Shown: positions 1 to 10,079 of the stretch, in pieces
Layout: each line of letters begins with the position of its first letter
Numbering within the stretch: the first letter of the stretch is position 1
NCBI GenBank assembly: GCA_021229015.1
Contig: CM037781.1
Coordinates: 35,446,759-35,510,758, forward strand
DNA from: Solen grandis
Lineage: Eukaryota > Mollusca > Bivalvia > Adapedonta > Solenidae
Direction: 5' to 3'
DNA: 64,000 nucleotides
Made by a program: the position numbers and the translations under genes
Notes under the pieces: model-generated
Told to the model about the DNA's origin: nothing
Databases searched by the model: none
The model's input: the letters and a program-made list of their open reading frames with translations, nothing else

Positions 1-306
1 GGTCCTCTTGTTCCCTATCTGGATCTTCTTGTGGCCACGCTAGCTCCATAATCTCCGCCCGTCTCCGACACTTCTTGCAGGGACCGCACTTCAACCGCTC
101 ACTGGTGTCGACATGGCTGCAATCACATGACCTTGGGTCTTCACACCTTGAAAGCGCGTCACAGTGCGGTTGGAGTTTTCCTGGCCGATATTGTATCGAA
201 AAGTGGTAAGCTGCTAGTATTTCGATCCATCGAGCAATTTTTCCATTTGGCTCTTTAAGGCTGAACAGCCACACAAGAGCTTGATGATCGCTACGCACTA
301 TAAATT
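1..306 (-). pseudogene. RNase H C-terminal part and linker of gypsy Pol
   Basis: This minus-strand frame is open from about 306 to the window edge. It continues RNase H with SDHQAL and then PGKLQPHCDALSR, the C-terminal RNase H signature of gypsy-type Pol. A cysteine-rich linker follows (CDCSH, then CGPCKKC). Integrase should begin beyond base 1. It is offset by one base from the upstream RT/RNase H frame, so it is not reached without a frameshift. The break falls in a short A run (minus strand) near 303. Confidence 0.8.
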
Positions 307-984
307 TCTTCCCATCAAGTACTGCCTGAAATACTGTATGAAGTACACTACAGCCAGGAGCTCCTTCTCTGTTATACAGTAATTCCGCTCAGCCTTATTG
401 AGAGATCTACTGGCGTAGGCAATTACTCTTTCTCTATTTGACTGGACTTGGGACAAAACTCCTCCTATCCCTGCACCAGATGCATCCACATCCAAGTAAA
501 ATTCACCGCCTTCATTCAATGGGTAACCCATGACATCGGTACTCACAAGCTTCCTCTTCAGGGTCTCAAATGACACTTGGCACTCAGGGGTCCAGAGAAA
601 TTTTGCATCCTTCCTTGTTAGTTCCAGTAGAGGCTTTGCAATCTTTGCGAAATCTCTGATAAAGCGCCTGTAGTAAGATCCGGTGGCTACAAATTGCTTA
701 ACCTGCTTGCTTGTCGTTGGTCTGGGCCAATCCGCAATCTTCGCTATGTTTGATGGGTCTGGACGTACACCATCCTTGGACACAATATGGCCTAGGAAGA
801 TAACCTCTGGCTGGAGCAAGTGGCATTTCTCTGGGCGTAATTTCCGACCAGCCTTACTTATCCTTGAGAGGACCTCATCAACCCGATACATATGCTCTTC
901 GAAGTTTCGGCCATAAACGACAATATCATCCACATAAACAAGACAGGTTTGCCACTGGAGATCTTGCAGTACCAGTTCCATCAT
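298..984 (-). pseudogene. Gypsy reverse transcriptase (palm/thumb) and RNase H N-terminal half
   Basis: The frame carries the RT catalytic box YVDDIVVYG near its start, then FLGHIVS and the thumb/connection region with YYRRFI. RNase H follows: YLDVDASGAGIGGVLSQ contains the first catalytic Asp, and EKELLAVVYF contains the catalytic Glu. It ends early at a TAG at 298-300, because one base is missing relative to the following SDHQAL frame. It is the same gene as the 1011-1496 frame, separated by a one-base deletion. Confidence 0.9.
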
Positions 985-1010
985 TCTTTGGAATGTGCTA
1001 CTGCTGTTGC

Positions 1011-1496
1011 TTAAACCAATGGCATCCTTGTCATCTCAAAGAGTCCATACTTACAAGTAAAAGCAGTCTTTTGGATATCCTCTTTCTTCAAGGGGATCTG
1101 AAAGTACCCTGATGTTAAATCGAACGACCTGAAAAGTGCCATGCCAGCCACTGCATCCAAACAGTCCTGAATTCTCGGTAAAGGGAACCCGTCTTGCTTA
1201 ACAAGAGCGTTTACCTTCCTATAGTCAACACATGGACGTACGGCCCCAGACTTCTTACGAACAAAAACAATTGGGCTTGCCCATGGTGACGTGCTTTTTT
1301 GAATGACTCCCTTCTTCAATAGGTCCTCTATTGCCGTTTTTTCCTCTGCAGCAAATGCCAGAGGAACGCGTCTCGGTCTTTGTTTAATTGGCGCCGCCTG
1401 CCCCGTATCAATTGCATGTTCGGCAACATCTGTCAGGCCAAGATCCCACTCATTCTTTGAGAATGTGTCACTGTATCTGGTCAAGAGCTCCGCCAC
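1011..1496 (-). pseudogene. Gypsy reverse transcriptase, N-terminal fingers/palm
   Basis: The frame shows the gypsy RT entry region (DTGQAAPIKQRPRRVP), the fingers motif GVIQKSTSPWASPIVFV, and the palm motifs VDYRKVNAL and FRSFDLTSGYFQIPL with the first catalytic Asp. It ends at EMTRMPLV followed by a stop. The next residues of the usual MPFG-type motif are in the neighbouring frame, so one base is missing at about 1006-1009. Its upstream end is in the same frame as the protease segment and is separated from it only by the TAG at 1506-1508. Confidence 0.9.
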
Positions 1497-1505
1497 TCTG
1501 CTTTT

Positions 1506-2504
1506 CTAATACTCATCTCTGTCCCTTGTCGACTCCCCAAACATGCTGCATAAATGCTCTGGCACTTCGCTTCTCGAAATCCTTTCTTTCCTCCTAACAT
1601 GACCAGTCCAAGCACTGCCCCTTGTCTCAATTCTCCTGACATTGGACATGTTTTCCTCTTCAGCTTCGTACTCTCTCTCTGCTAGAACGCTTACTATTGA
1701 TGCTACTTTCTCCGCCTCGCCTATACATGCATCCTGCCTCAGAGTCACATCCTCTGAAGATGGGTTTAATACTCTTACCTTGCATGTTGGGGCATTGTTG
1801 ACATCGACTAAAGTTGACGCCATTACCAAATTGTATTTCCTCTTAAAAGTTTCGTTTGGCTCAACCAAGTACTCATTCATTTCCACCGCATCGTCATCCT
1901 CATGCCGTTCAACGAACACATCAACCACAGCCTCCGCTCTTCCGGGTATTGTCACATCATCAGCCACCGTTACTCTCTTGGACCTTTCGTTCCTGCCCAC
2001 TTGCTGACATGGAATCTCAACCCCATCCAGCTCTATGACCCCTTTACTAAACAGAATATCAGCTGGTCCTTTCTCTCCTCCATTCAAAATATCAAACCCT
2101 AAAAGAGCCTCATCCTCTATGTCAGCCACGACCACCTCGTGCACTAACTTATATGGCCCAAGCTCCACCTCGAACTCGGCCTTCCCCAGCTCATTTATCG
2201 GCAGCCCATTAGCTCCACGGAGATTACCAGCCCTCACCAACTTTGGTATTCTGTAAAGGTCCATCCTCTCATACAATCTGGATGAGAGCACTGTCTTTGC
2301 TGCACCTGTGTCAGCCGTAAACGTTACGCTGACCCCCTCTATCGCCCCTTTTACATAAACACCATCACAAATTCTGCCTCTACCCGTACAACCTGCTTCC
2401 CCACTTCCTCTACTCCTTTCCACCTCTACCTCTGTGTGACCCTTGCTACTTAATTGGACCGTCTCCCGGCCACTGGGGCTGGTCCGGTGGAGTTTAAAGA
2501 CTTG
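1506..2504 (-). pseudogene. Gypsy Pol N-terminus with aspartic protease
   Basis: The pol frame opens just after a TAG at 2505-2507 and runs to another TAG at 1506-1508. The protease active site is FTADTGAAKTVLSS, and the second conserved strand is ALLGFDILNG. The ~100-residue region after the protease is a charged linker leading into RT. The first Met-led reading starts at 2423, but the true start is probably reached by -1 frameshifting from Gag, because the frame overlaps Gag from 2504 to 2450. The terminal TAG lies in frame with RT, so it looks like a single nonsense change in this copy (for example CAG to TAG); stop readthrough at this point is a less likely alternative. Confidence 0.85.
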
Positions 2505-3232
2505 CTATCCCCCATAGCCTTCAGTCCATTAGCCCTACTGCCCCCCTGGTTCTGGTATGACCCTTTTTGATGAGGAACTCGCTTCTGTGGACAATTCCTT
2601 GCATAATGTCCTCTCATGTGGCAGAAGAAACATTCAACGGCATTGTCTCCGCGTGCCTGCTCCACTCTAGGCTGTGCTGGAGCTTGCCTCACCTTCTCTG
2701 CAAGTTTCTCCAATCTCTCTAGTATTTTGTTAAGTACCTCTTCTTGACTGTTCTTAACTTGCTGGTTGCTGTTGTTCCATTCAGCCATCCGCCTACTACT
2801 TCCTAGACCTTTACTCTCGCTTGGAGCATCTTCGGGCATCCCTGTGATATTACTGTGGTCATAGTCACAATCCTGGTCCTCTTGCACCTGCGTCGCCCTT
2901 CTCGTACTTCTATATCTCCGATCTGAGACAACACTGTTCCTGGTCTGGACAAAATTTACCACATGGTAGACAGCTTCGTCGATTGTCTCCGGCTCTTTGT
3001 GGAATTCTACCTCAAACCGAACCTCTTCATCACGAAGCCCGTCAAGAAACCTCCTGACCAAGTCCTCCTCTCTAGTTCGCCTGTCGCGATAACCATGGGC
3101 CTTGTCGTACAGCATTTTTAAATCCGCAGCATAATCCTCTGCTGTTTCGCCTGACTTCTGGCTGCGCCGACTAAACTTGGCCGCAAATGACCTAGCTGTC
3201 TCAATAACACGGAAGCGGTTGGACAGCTGCAT
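2450..3232 (-). pseudogene. Gypsy Gag, capsid C-terminal part and CCHC nucleocapsid
   Basis: The start region RFRVIETARSFAAKFSRR and the following GETAEDYAADLKMLYDKAH match the retrotransposon Gag capsid family. The zinc knuckle CFFCHMRGHYARNC has the C-x2-C-x4-H-x4-C spacing and is followed by a basic tail. Gag ends at a TAA at 2450-2452. The slippery heptamer TTTAAAC lies 40 bases before this stop. The 5' end is not a real start: the capsid continues upstream in another frame. Confidence 0.85.
2492..2498 (-). promoter_or_regulatory. Candidate -1 frameshift slippery site TTTAAAC
   Basis: Read on the minus strand, T TTA AAC is phased exactly as X XXY YYZ in the Gag frame (codons at 2497-2495 and 2494-2492). 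The pol frame opens only three codons upstream, after a TAG at 2505-2507, and Gag stops at 2450-2452. Downstream GC-rich sequence can pair in two interleaved ways: CCAC with GTGG and GGACC with GGTCC. This is a possible pseudoknot, although the spacer to the first stem is very short. Confidence 0.6.
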
Positions 3233-4020
3233 AGGATCTGATTGGGCAACTGACCAAAGAGGAATTGGGCGGCCGGACCCTCCATGCGAGGAAGTAAATG
3301 GTCCAACTTATTTTCCTGGCTCCATCCAAGCCTCTCAGCTATTGCTTCAAACCTCGCTATCCACACCTGCCAGTCTTCCTTGCCTGAGAATGCCGATAAT
3401 TTAACCCCTTCTCTCATCCTATCTGCATGCCTCCAGTTGTCACCGTATCCGCACCTTCTTCTAGCATCCCCCATGTTCCTAGGGTCAGCAGAGCTGTAAT
3501 TGTAATTACACATCAGACCTTTATCCCAATCATTTCTGACATATTGCTGCTCATGGTGGCGATATCCTACACCTAGGTCCTGGTATCTGTCAGCACCACC
3601 CAGAGGGGTCCACACCTCAGTAGGATCTGCACTAACCGTGACTCTTGCTCCTTGACCCTGTGGTGATAGGTTTGGCTGGTTACTCGTCACAGTTCGTGGC
3701 AGCGCTTGCTTCAGACATTTAAGTTCAGCTACCACCTCCTTCAACGCATCTGTCACGCAACCGAGAATTCTACCAGACCTTTCTTGCTCATACACCTCTG
3801 TATCAGATGGCAAATTACCAGCTGTGGTACCAGCATGCGATTGCTCCATTGTAGAGTCATGATTAATACTCAGTGGCGCCTGAAGGTTGCATACTCCCCC
3901 AACATGATTGTCTATATCAATCGAAACCTGCTGGCGGAAAAAGACCTCTCCTTCATTGTCCGCAGGGATATAGGTATGATCCTCCATTGCGTTAACTTTA
4001 TAAGCTCTGGTTCGTCTCAC
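3233..4020 (-). pseudogene. Gypsy Gag, N-terminal part
   Basis: This open frame starts at 4020 (a second Met lies at 3987) and covers the matrix-like N-terminus of Gag. Its C-terminal half has the capsid entry signature KLSAFSGKEDWQVWIARFEA and LLPRMEGPAAQFLFGQLP. Beyond about 3235 it reads into out-of-frame sequence to 3118, while the capsid continues in the neighbouring frame, so a small deletion or frameshift lies near 3235. The start is 22 bases downstream (element sense) of the primer-binding site. Confidence 0.8.
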
Positions 4021-4041
4021 TGGATCCTGTAGTATTAAAGG

Positions 4042-4059
4042 ATCCCACTTCTGACACCA
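4042..4059 (-). promoter_or_regulatory. Retrotransposon primer-binding site, tRNA-Leu(CAA) type
   Basis: On the minus strand the 18 bases TGGTGTCAGAAGTGGGAT are complementary to a tRNA 3' end CCA plus an acceptor/T-arm sequence matching animal tRNA-Leu(CAA), as I know it. It lies between the presumed LTR end at 4067 and the Gag start at 4020, as expected for first-strand priming. Confidence 0.8.
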
Positions 4060-4066
4060 AAAATAA

Positions 4067-5614
4067 TGTTACGCGCTAGGGCTTCGGTGTGTGTGCGTGC
4101 TTATGTTGAGTTGTAAGGTTCTATGATGGTCGATTGTCTTGGGATGGTCTTGTCCTTACCGCAGGCTAACAAGTTTCACGGGCCTGGTCACAGGTTAATG
4201 CCTCAGGTCACAGGTTAATGCACTTTCTTATGCGTGTGCATGTAGACTCTGTCAGCATGTGTATATCACAGCAGTCACTAGATGGTACTATGCTGAGAGT
4301 GGACTTCAGGTTTAATAGGGAGGTGATATTTTGTATATAGAATTTGTGTAGGATTCGCCTAATGCTACTTTTACTCAAAGAACAAAATAAGACGTTAAAC
4401 AATACTAATTTAATTCTTAACAGGTACCTTGTGATAAAAAATAAATTAACAATTCTACCTCCACTTAGATATACATCTAGAGATCCTTGAAAGTATTCAA
4501 AAATACCTTTAAACCACCAAGTGGAAAGCCCTAAATTTACCAATGCATTAAACAAGTCTTTGGCACAATAATGCATACACACATAATAAGCATAAACCGG
4601 AGTTCTACTTTATCTCATAAACTTGTTAAAGTACAGAGTTAAAATCTAGTATACTTTGATACTAAACAAAAATGTGTTGTATGGTTTAAAAGTCACAAAA
4701 AGTTACTATTAAAAAAAACTAAAGTGAATAATCGTTAACCACGGCACTAAGTAATTAAAGTACCTGAGTTTATTATCGGTAACCTTGCCTGAACGGCGTT
4801 TAAATAAATTCGAAAGCTCGAAATGCGGAGCCTGAACCTAAAGTCTGAAGTGTGAAGCCTGAAGTCCCTGTGCACAACGGACGCAGGGTATTTATACCAA
4901 CTGCAGTGCTACCACGGTAGCACGCAGCAAACTGTTGCACTAATGTTGCATTTATGATGCATTTGCACTTAAACCGCTACTTGTATGCGACGTTAATACT
5001 GCGCCGATTCAAATGCATCCAAAATGCCGCAAGAGTGCACACACTGCTGCAATAGTGCATAAACGAGTTAAAAATACATAGAACATGAAGATCATATCCT
5101 ATAACACAATAAAAATGTATCTTCTTGGCCCATATACCTGGTATGATCGCTTTCTAGGGTTAATAAACTGGGCCATAATGTTTACAAGTACAGTACAGTC
5201 AGAAACCATCAATCCAGCATCAGTTCAGTTGCCCCTAGCAACAACCGGAAATAGTAAATATAAAATGGCTGCCCACGTGTAAATAGCTAGGCATGAGCAG
5301 TTTTAGACTTATAAATTACAGTGTTCTACCTAATATTAAATGGATTTACTCGGCATAAGCCTTAGCAATAACTTTGAGAAGTGAATCAAGCTGGATATGA
5401 CATTTAAATCACACTGGATATCTAAATACAGACAGTAAGAAATGTATTACATGGCATGTTTACAATGAGGCAAGAGTGCTTGTGTGACATGGAGGTGTAG
5501 AGAAAATTCCTGGCGTAATGCATTAATTTGGCTAGTTGAGCTGACATATAAGTCAATCCAACTGTCATAATTTATGTGATTTGCCAGAGAACGCTGCAAA
5601 AATCAGCAGTAACA
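4067..5614 (-). repeat. Probable 5' LTR of the gypsy element
   Basis: The element-sense LTR end ...GTAACA lies at 4067-4072, 7 bases from the primer site. A matching TGTTAC start could be at 5609-5614, giving about 1.55 kb, but this far end is uncertain. A TATA-like box is inside, and a 16-base direct repeat sits at 4186-4201 and 4206-4221. No coding capacity is seen. Confidence 0.45.
4889..4896 (-). promoter_or_regulatory. TATA-like box (TATAAATA) in the LTR
   Basis: TATAAATA on the minus strand, upstream of the Gag start within the presumed LTR, would place a transcript start near 4860. Only the motif and its position support this. Confidence 0.4.
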
Positions 5615-5999
5615 GATAAATACTGTCAACCCAAAGGTAAATAAAATATAAGTAAAATCAGTAATGCCTGGGCATTACAGTATTTCTAGGCAGATGAAAA
5701 AGTATTTGGTGAAATTTGTGAAAATATCAGCTTACTAGTACAAGTTTTTATATAACATAATTTGAAACAGAAAAAAAAAACGCCTAAGAAAGAGGGTGAG
5801 GGATTTCAAATAAATTCTTCATTCTATCAAAATTCATTTCAGATATCTGCAGCTTTGTGTTCAGCTATGACTCCTATGCGTATAAATAATTTATGGAAAA
5901 AATGTATATAATAAGTAAAAACAATATGGGAAACAATTTCTGTAATGAAATTTTAATACTTTATTGCAATACATTTGTTTTTTATTTACACCTATATGT
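5615..5999. other. AT-rich stretch, nothing recognised
   Basis: No coding, RNA or repeat signature seen apart from short A and T runs. Confidence 0.5.
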
Positions 6000-6135
6000 C
6001 ACTGTAAGGAGAGAAAGATTTGCAGCCTGACCGTGACTGGAACCCGAGGTCTCTTTCTTACAGGGCGAATGCTCTACTTGCTGAGCTTCACAGCCACATA
6101 CACATCTTTCTTCCCTATCGTGGGTAATCAGTACT
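6000..6135 (-). repeat. tRNA-headed SINE copy, diverged
   Basis: On the minus strand the sequence has GAAGCTCAGCAAGTAGAGCATTC, a degenerate A box, then CCTGTAAGAAAGAGACC and GGGTTCCAGTC, a degenerate B box. It parallels the better-preserved copy at 6200-6360 over head and body. It reads as a SINE, not a functional tRNA. Confidence 0.55.
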
Positions 6136-6199
6136 GTGACATTATCCCCCTTCATTTTAGACTTTGTCCCTGAATTCTAGGAGTTAATGTGTAAATATA

Positions 6200-6360
6200 A
6201 CCATGTATAGGTATAATTAGACAGACCTGCCACTTATGTCAGTCCAACGTTGGGCGCCTTATGTCACATGGTGAGAAATATGTACAGCCTGACTGGGACT
6301 TGAACCTGGGACCTTTCACTTACAGGGTGAATGCTCTACCGACTGAGCTACCCGGCCGGT
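6200..6360 (-). repeat. tRNA-derived SINE with intact A and B boxes
   Basis: The tRNA-like head spans about 6286-6359 on the minus strand. The A box TAGCTCAGTCGG is at 6339-6350 and the B box GGTTCAAGTCC at 6296-6306. An anticodon-arm-like hairpin TTCAC/GTGAA lies between them. Position 33 of the loop is C, not T, and the acceptor arms do not pair well, so this is a SINE head and not a tRNA gene. The body shared with the 6.0-kb copy continues to lower coordinates. Confidence 0.65.
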
Positions 6361-6366
6361 AGCACA

Positions 6367-6415
<49 letters not shown>

Positions 6416-6420
6416 TATAT
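6367..6420. repeat. (TA)n microsatellite
   Basis: An almost pure TA run abuts the SINE head. Confidence 0.95.
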
Positions 6421-7879
6421 TTTCCCTATTGTGGTAATATGCAGTATCTCTGGAATCTCTTTCTTATTTACATTACTGATGTTCACGCACTGTATATTTA
6501 AAATTATGAATATGCAACTAATTATCTTCATTTTTCGACTATTTTTCAGCTTGCAATAAATAGAAAATGGGAGGGGCTGCGGAAAACCTTGTAAATTGGA
6601 CACTGAAAATACATAAGCGCTTAAGAAAGGCCAGGGGCAGCTATATCCAGTTTTCAAGCCAAAATTCAGCATTCTGTTCACCTCAGCAGCAGTTAACAAC
6701 ACCTCAAACAACCAATATACCATTTCATCAAGGGTTTGGCAATACATATATGCGGTATGCTTTGTGACAAAACTGACAAATCTGTGACTGGTGGAAAATC
6801 TGATGCATATGTTTACTACCCAACTGAGCACTGCGTGGAATGTTATACCAACATGAAGATTGAATTGGTGACAGTCAGAGAGGACTTATAATGACTTAGT
6901 GAATGTCTCATTTCAGAGTGAAATGGTCTGTATATAACATGTGCCTGTCGGCCAATGAACGGATGGACAGCAATCACTGACAAACCCGTTATACTATATT
7001 TTCTCTTTTTCTTTTTGTTTTATTTTTGATGATTTGTTGTGTTTTAATTTTACCCTCATAAAAAATGACCTTGCTTGCATTTCACAACATTTCAACTCAG
7101 TTTTCTCTTAACTAAAAGTTCAGAAGGTCTAAAACTCCCTTATTTGATCCTTTGGAAAATGATGTCTTAAGTGGGGGCAGCAAGTTTCTGTATGTACTCT
7201 TCATATAATTTTTATATACATGTACTTAAATTCAAAATCTTTCCCCTGGAGCAAGTGTTCAGAAATATTTTTACCTAATGATAATCTCATGGTTCTTTAT
7301 TGCAATTCTGGAAAATGAGGCCTCCAGGTGTTTGACTTATTTCTATTAATTATAATCTGTATAAAAACTTTGAACACTTATTGTACCCAATATTTGACAT
7401 TGGTTACTGCTGAAGGTAACCGGGTCAAATCAAGTGGCCTAAATGTTATGATTAGGTGTATTGTACTCTGCCCTCTATTGCCCCTTTTTCTTAGTTATTG
7501 TCCTTTGTTAAAAAATTGTCTTCCCTTCCCAGAGCAATCTCTTTATGTTTAAATTTAGCTGATGATATTTGGTACATGTATCACTGACTTGGAGACGATG
7601 TGTTCTATTAGAACCTCTTTTTCTTTCACAGTTAGTGCCCTTATTTTTTAATTTTTTTTAAATGAGAATACCTGCAGCATCACATTGTTCCTATTAAAAT
7701 AGTCTGATGTTGCAAAAAATATTCCAAGGAGAGCTCTTCTCATCAGAGTATTTGCCTTTTTTGGAAAATTATGTCCACAGTATTATTTTGATCTTATTTA
7801 AGATAGGCTGATGATATGTTTCATGTACCAATAACATGGAACTCTAAAAAAATTTCAACAACATCAAAAGAAATGTTGA
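6421..7879. other. Non-coding AT-rich stretch
   Basis: Short open frames only, none with recognisable domains. I see nothing to annotate. Confidence 0.5.
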
Positions 7880-7965
7880 CTTGACTTCACTATTTGAGTT
7901 TACCGTCGCTTCGACAGTATTTCAGTCATATAGCGACGTCCAGCTATTTACAGGTGGAGGAAGAC
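7880..7965 (-). repeat. 3' end of a SINE-like dispersed repeat
   Basis: Read on the minus strand, ATGACTGAAATACTGTCGAAGC then GACGGTAAACTCAAAT resembles the 3' ends of the copies at 14093-14325 and 18876-19095, which read ...ACTGACATAATGTCGGTGGGACG and TTTAACCC. Head sequence is not recognised here. Confidence 0.4.
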
Positions 7966-7969
7966 AAAA

Positions 7970-9060
7970 GAAATGTTAAGGTTTTGTTTAATGTTGCCAT
8001 TATCTGCACTATTAGTGAACTGATGTCCCGCAAACTTCAAACATGTGATTATCATCATCAGACCAACCAGTAGAAACAAGAACAGTAATTCTTCCAATCA
8101 TTTTTGCATATTTATGGCCCTTTTTGGAATTAGAATTAATGTTAAACTTTTGTTTAACATTGCTATTATCTCCAGTTTTACTCAGTGGATGTCTCTCAAA
8201 CTTAACCCTTTCCCTCATATAGACTCATTTTGACGCACTCAGTAGGTACCACATAAAGCCTGATCTACAGAAAACCACAGTTAAACCTTACCAAATTTAA
8301 TTACAAAATCCTGATTTCCAGACCACTGAAGAGCAGCGAACAGCTTAAAACCTGATCAGCCTGCGAGTTACTCGCTGGCTGATCTGGTTTTATGTTGTTC
8401 GCATAGGTCTTTTCATGGTTTCCTCTATGAGGGAAAGGGTTAACACATGTGTTTATCCTCATCAGACAAACCAGTAGAAACAGGAACAATAACTGTTTCA
8501 AATATTTTTGCATATTTATGGCCCTTTTTGGACTTAAAGTTTATGTTAAACTTCTGTTTAACATTGCTATTATCTCCAGTTTTACTCAAAAGATGGCTAT
8601 GAAACTTCAGACATGTGTTTATCATCATCAGACCAACCAGAAGAAACAGGAACAGTAACTCTTCCAAATATTTTAGCATATATACGGCCCTTTTTGGACT
8701 TTGAAAAATATTAAACTTTTGTTTAAAATTGCTATTTCTCCAGTTTTACTTGATGGATGTCCCCCAAACTTCACATATGGCTTGATCATCATGAGATCAA
8801 CAAGAAGAATCAGAAACTGCAACTCTTCCATTTTTTTTATATCTAAAGCCCTTTTTGGACTTAGAAAAACATTAAAATTTTGTCTAATAATGCTTTTATC
8901 TCCACTTTTAACTCAATGGATGTCTTCCAAACTTCATGCATGCCTTGATCATCATCACACCAACTAGTAGAAACATGGACAGTAACTACTTTTACATTTT
9001 TTTTTTTCATTTTTTTTTTTTTTTTTGCAAATTTATAGCACTTTTTGGATTTAACTTTTT
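7970..9060 (+). repeat. Degenerate ~165-bp tandem repeat array (left part)
   Basis: Repeated landmarks recur in order: GTTTAACATTGCTATTATCTCC, CAGTGGATGTC, CAAACTTCA, TTATCATCATCAGACCAACC, AGTAGAAACAGGAACAGTAA, and CCCTTTTTGGACTTA. Units begin near 7985, 8150, 8550, 8720 and 8880, with an insertion at 8202-8443. The array resumes after 11273. It looks like the core of another pearl-like element whose ends I cannot see. Confidence 0.75.
8202..8443. mobile_element. piggyBac-like MITE with TTAA duplication
   Basis: TTAA at 8202-8205 and 8440-8443 flank an element of ~234 bp with near-perfect terminal inverted repeats, CCCTTTCCCTCATA and TATGAGGGAAAGGG. TTAA target duplication with CCC...GGG ends is typical of piggyBac. 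Sister repeat units show the uninterrupted target. No transposase is present. Confidence 0.85.
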
Positions 9061-10079
9061 AGCTCACCTGAGCACAAAGTGCTCATGGTGAGCTTTTGTG
9101 ATCGCCCTTCGTCCGGCGTCCGTCGTCGTGCGTCGTGCGTCGTCCGTCGTGCGTCGTCAGTCGTCCGTCGTCAACAATTTGCTTTAAACGACATCTCCTC
9201 TGAAACCACTGGACAGAATTTAATGAAACTTGGCAGGAATGTTCCGTGGGTGAGGCTCTACAAAAGTTGCTAAAATAAAGTTGATCCACGAAGAACTCTG
9301 GTTGCCATGGCAACAAAAAGAAAAATAATTTGAAAACTTTAAAAATCATCTCCTTCAAAACTACTGGCCAGATTTTAAAATAAATTGGTACAATTGTTCC
9401 TTGGGTCAACCCATACCAAAGTTGCTAAAATTATTCCGATCCGTAAAAAAACATGGCCGCCAGGGGCGGGGCTTATTTGCCTTATATGTATATAGAGAAA
9501 CCTTTAAACAACATCTCCTCTGAAACCACTGGACAGAATTTGATTAAACTTGGCAGGGATGATCCTTTGGTCAACCTTCACAAAAGTTGCTAAAATAAAC
9601 TTGATCCATGTAGAACTCTGGTTGCCATGGCAACAAAAAGAAAAAAAAATATGAAAACTTTAAAAATCATCTTCTTCAAAACTACTGTCCAGATTTTAAA
9701 ATAAATTGGTACAATTGTTCCTTGGGTCAACCTCTACCAAAGTTGCTAAATATTTTCCGATCCGTAAAAAACATGGCCGGCAGGGGTGGGGCTTATTTGC
9801 CTTATATGTATATAGGGAAAACTTTAATCAACATTTCCTCTGAAACCACTGGAAAGAATTTGATTAAATTTGGCAGGAATGGAAAAGTTCCTAAAATAAA
9901 CTTGATCCATATAGAACTCTTGTTGCCATGGCAACAAAAAGAAAAAAAATATGAAAACTTTAAAAATCATCTTCTTCAAAACTACTGGCCAGATTTTAAA
10001 ATAAATTGGTACAGATGTTCCTTGGGTCAACCTATTTATCTCAGGTGAGCGATTTAGGGCCATCATGGGCCTCTTGTTT
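9061..10079 (+). mobile_element. Pearl-like/Helentron-type non-autonomous element, copy 1
   Basis: It starts with AGCTCACCTGAGCAC-AAA-GTGCTCA-T-GGTGAGCT, a long hairpin. A GTCC/GTCG-rich tract (9109-9172) follows, and then a core of ~320-bp units that are themselves two related ~160-bp halves. The core ends at CTCAGGTGAGC (inverse of the start), a short hairpin GGGCCATCATGGGCC, and CTCTTGTTT. Insertion is into a T run. There is no coding capacity; frames across the core are artefacts. Confidence 0.8.

Larger units (their letters stand above)
1..5614 (-). mobile_element. Ty3/gypsy LTR retrotransposon, 5' LTR to RNase H (integrase end outside window)
   Basis: Read on the minus strand, the order is LTR, primer-binding site, Gag with a CCHC knuckle, a -1 overlap, protease, reverse transcriptase and RNase H. 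Integrase and the 3' LTR would lie left of base 1. The domain order protease-RT-RNase H is that of Metaviridae. The copy is fairly intact, but reading is broken near 3235 (frame change), at 1506-1508 (TAG), near 1008 (one base short) and near 303 (one base short), so this copy is probably inactive as assembled. The right LTR limit at 5614 is tentative: it rests only on a TGTTAC...GTAACA pairing between the two ends. Confidence 0.9.

Noticed and set aside
1506..1508. Programmed stop readthrough between protease and RT
   Set aside because: Gypsy elements normally use one frameshift between gag and pol, which is already present at 2492-2498; a mutation is simpler.
6286..6359. tRNA gene
   Set aside because: A and B boxes are good, but arms pair poorly, position 33 is not T, and a related diverged copy with shared body lies nearby: a SINE.
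6316..6831. 171-codon minus-strand frame
   Set aside because: Runs through the TA microsatellite and the SINE head; no domain.
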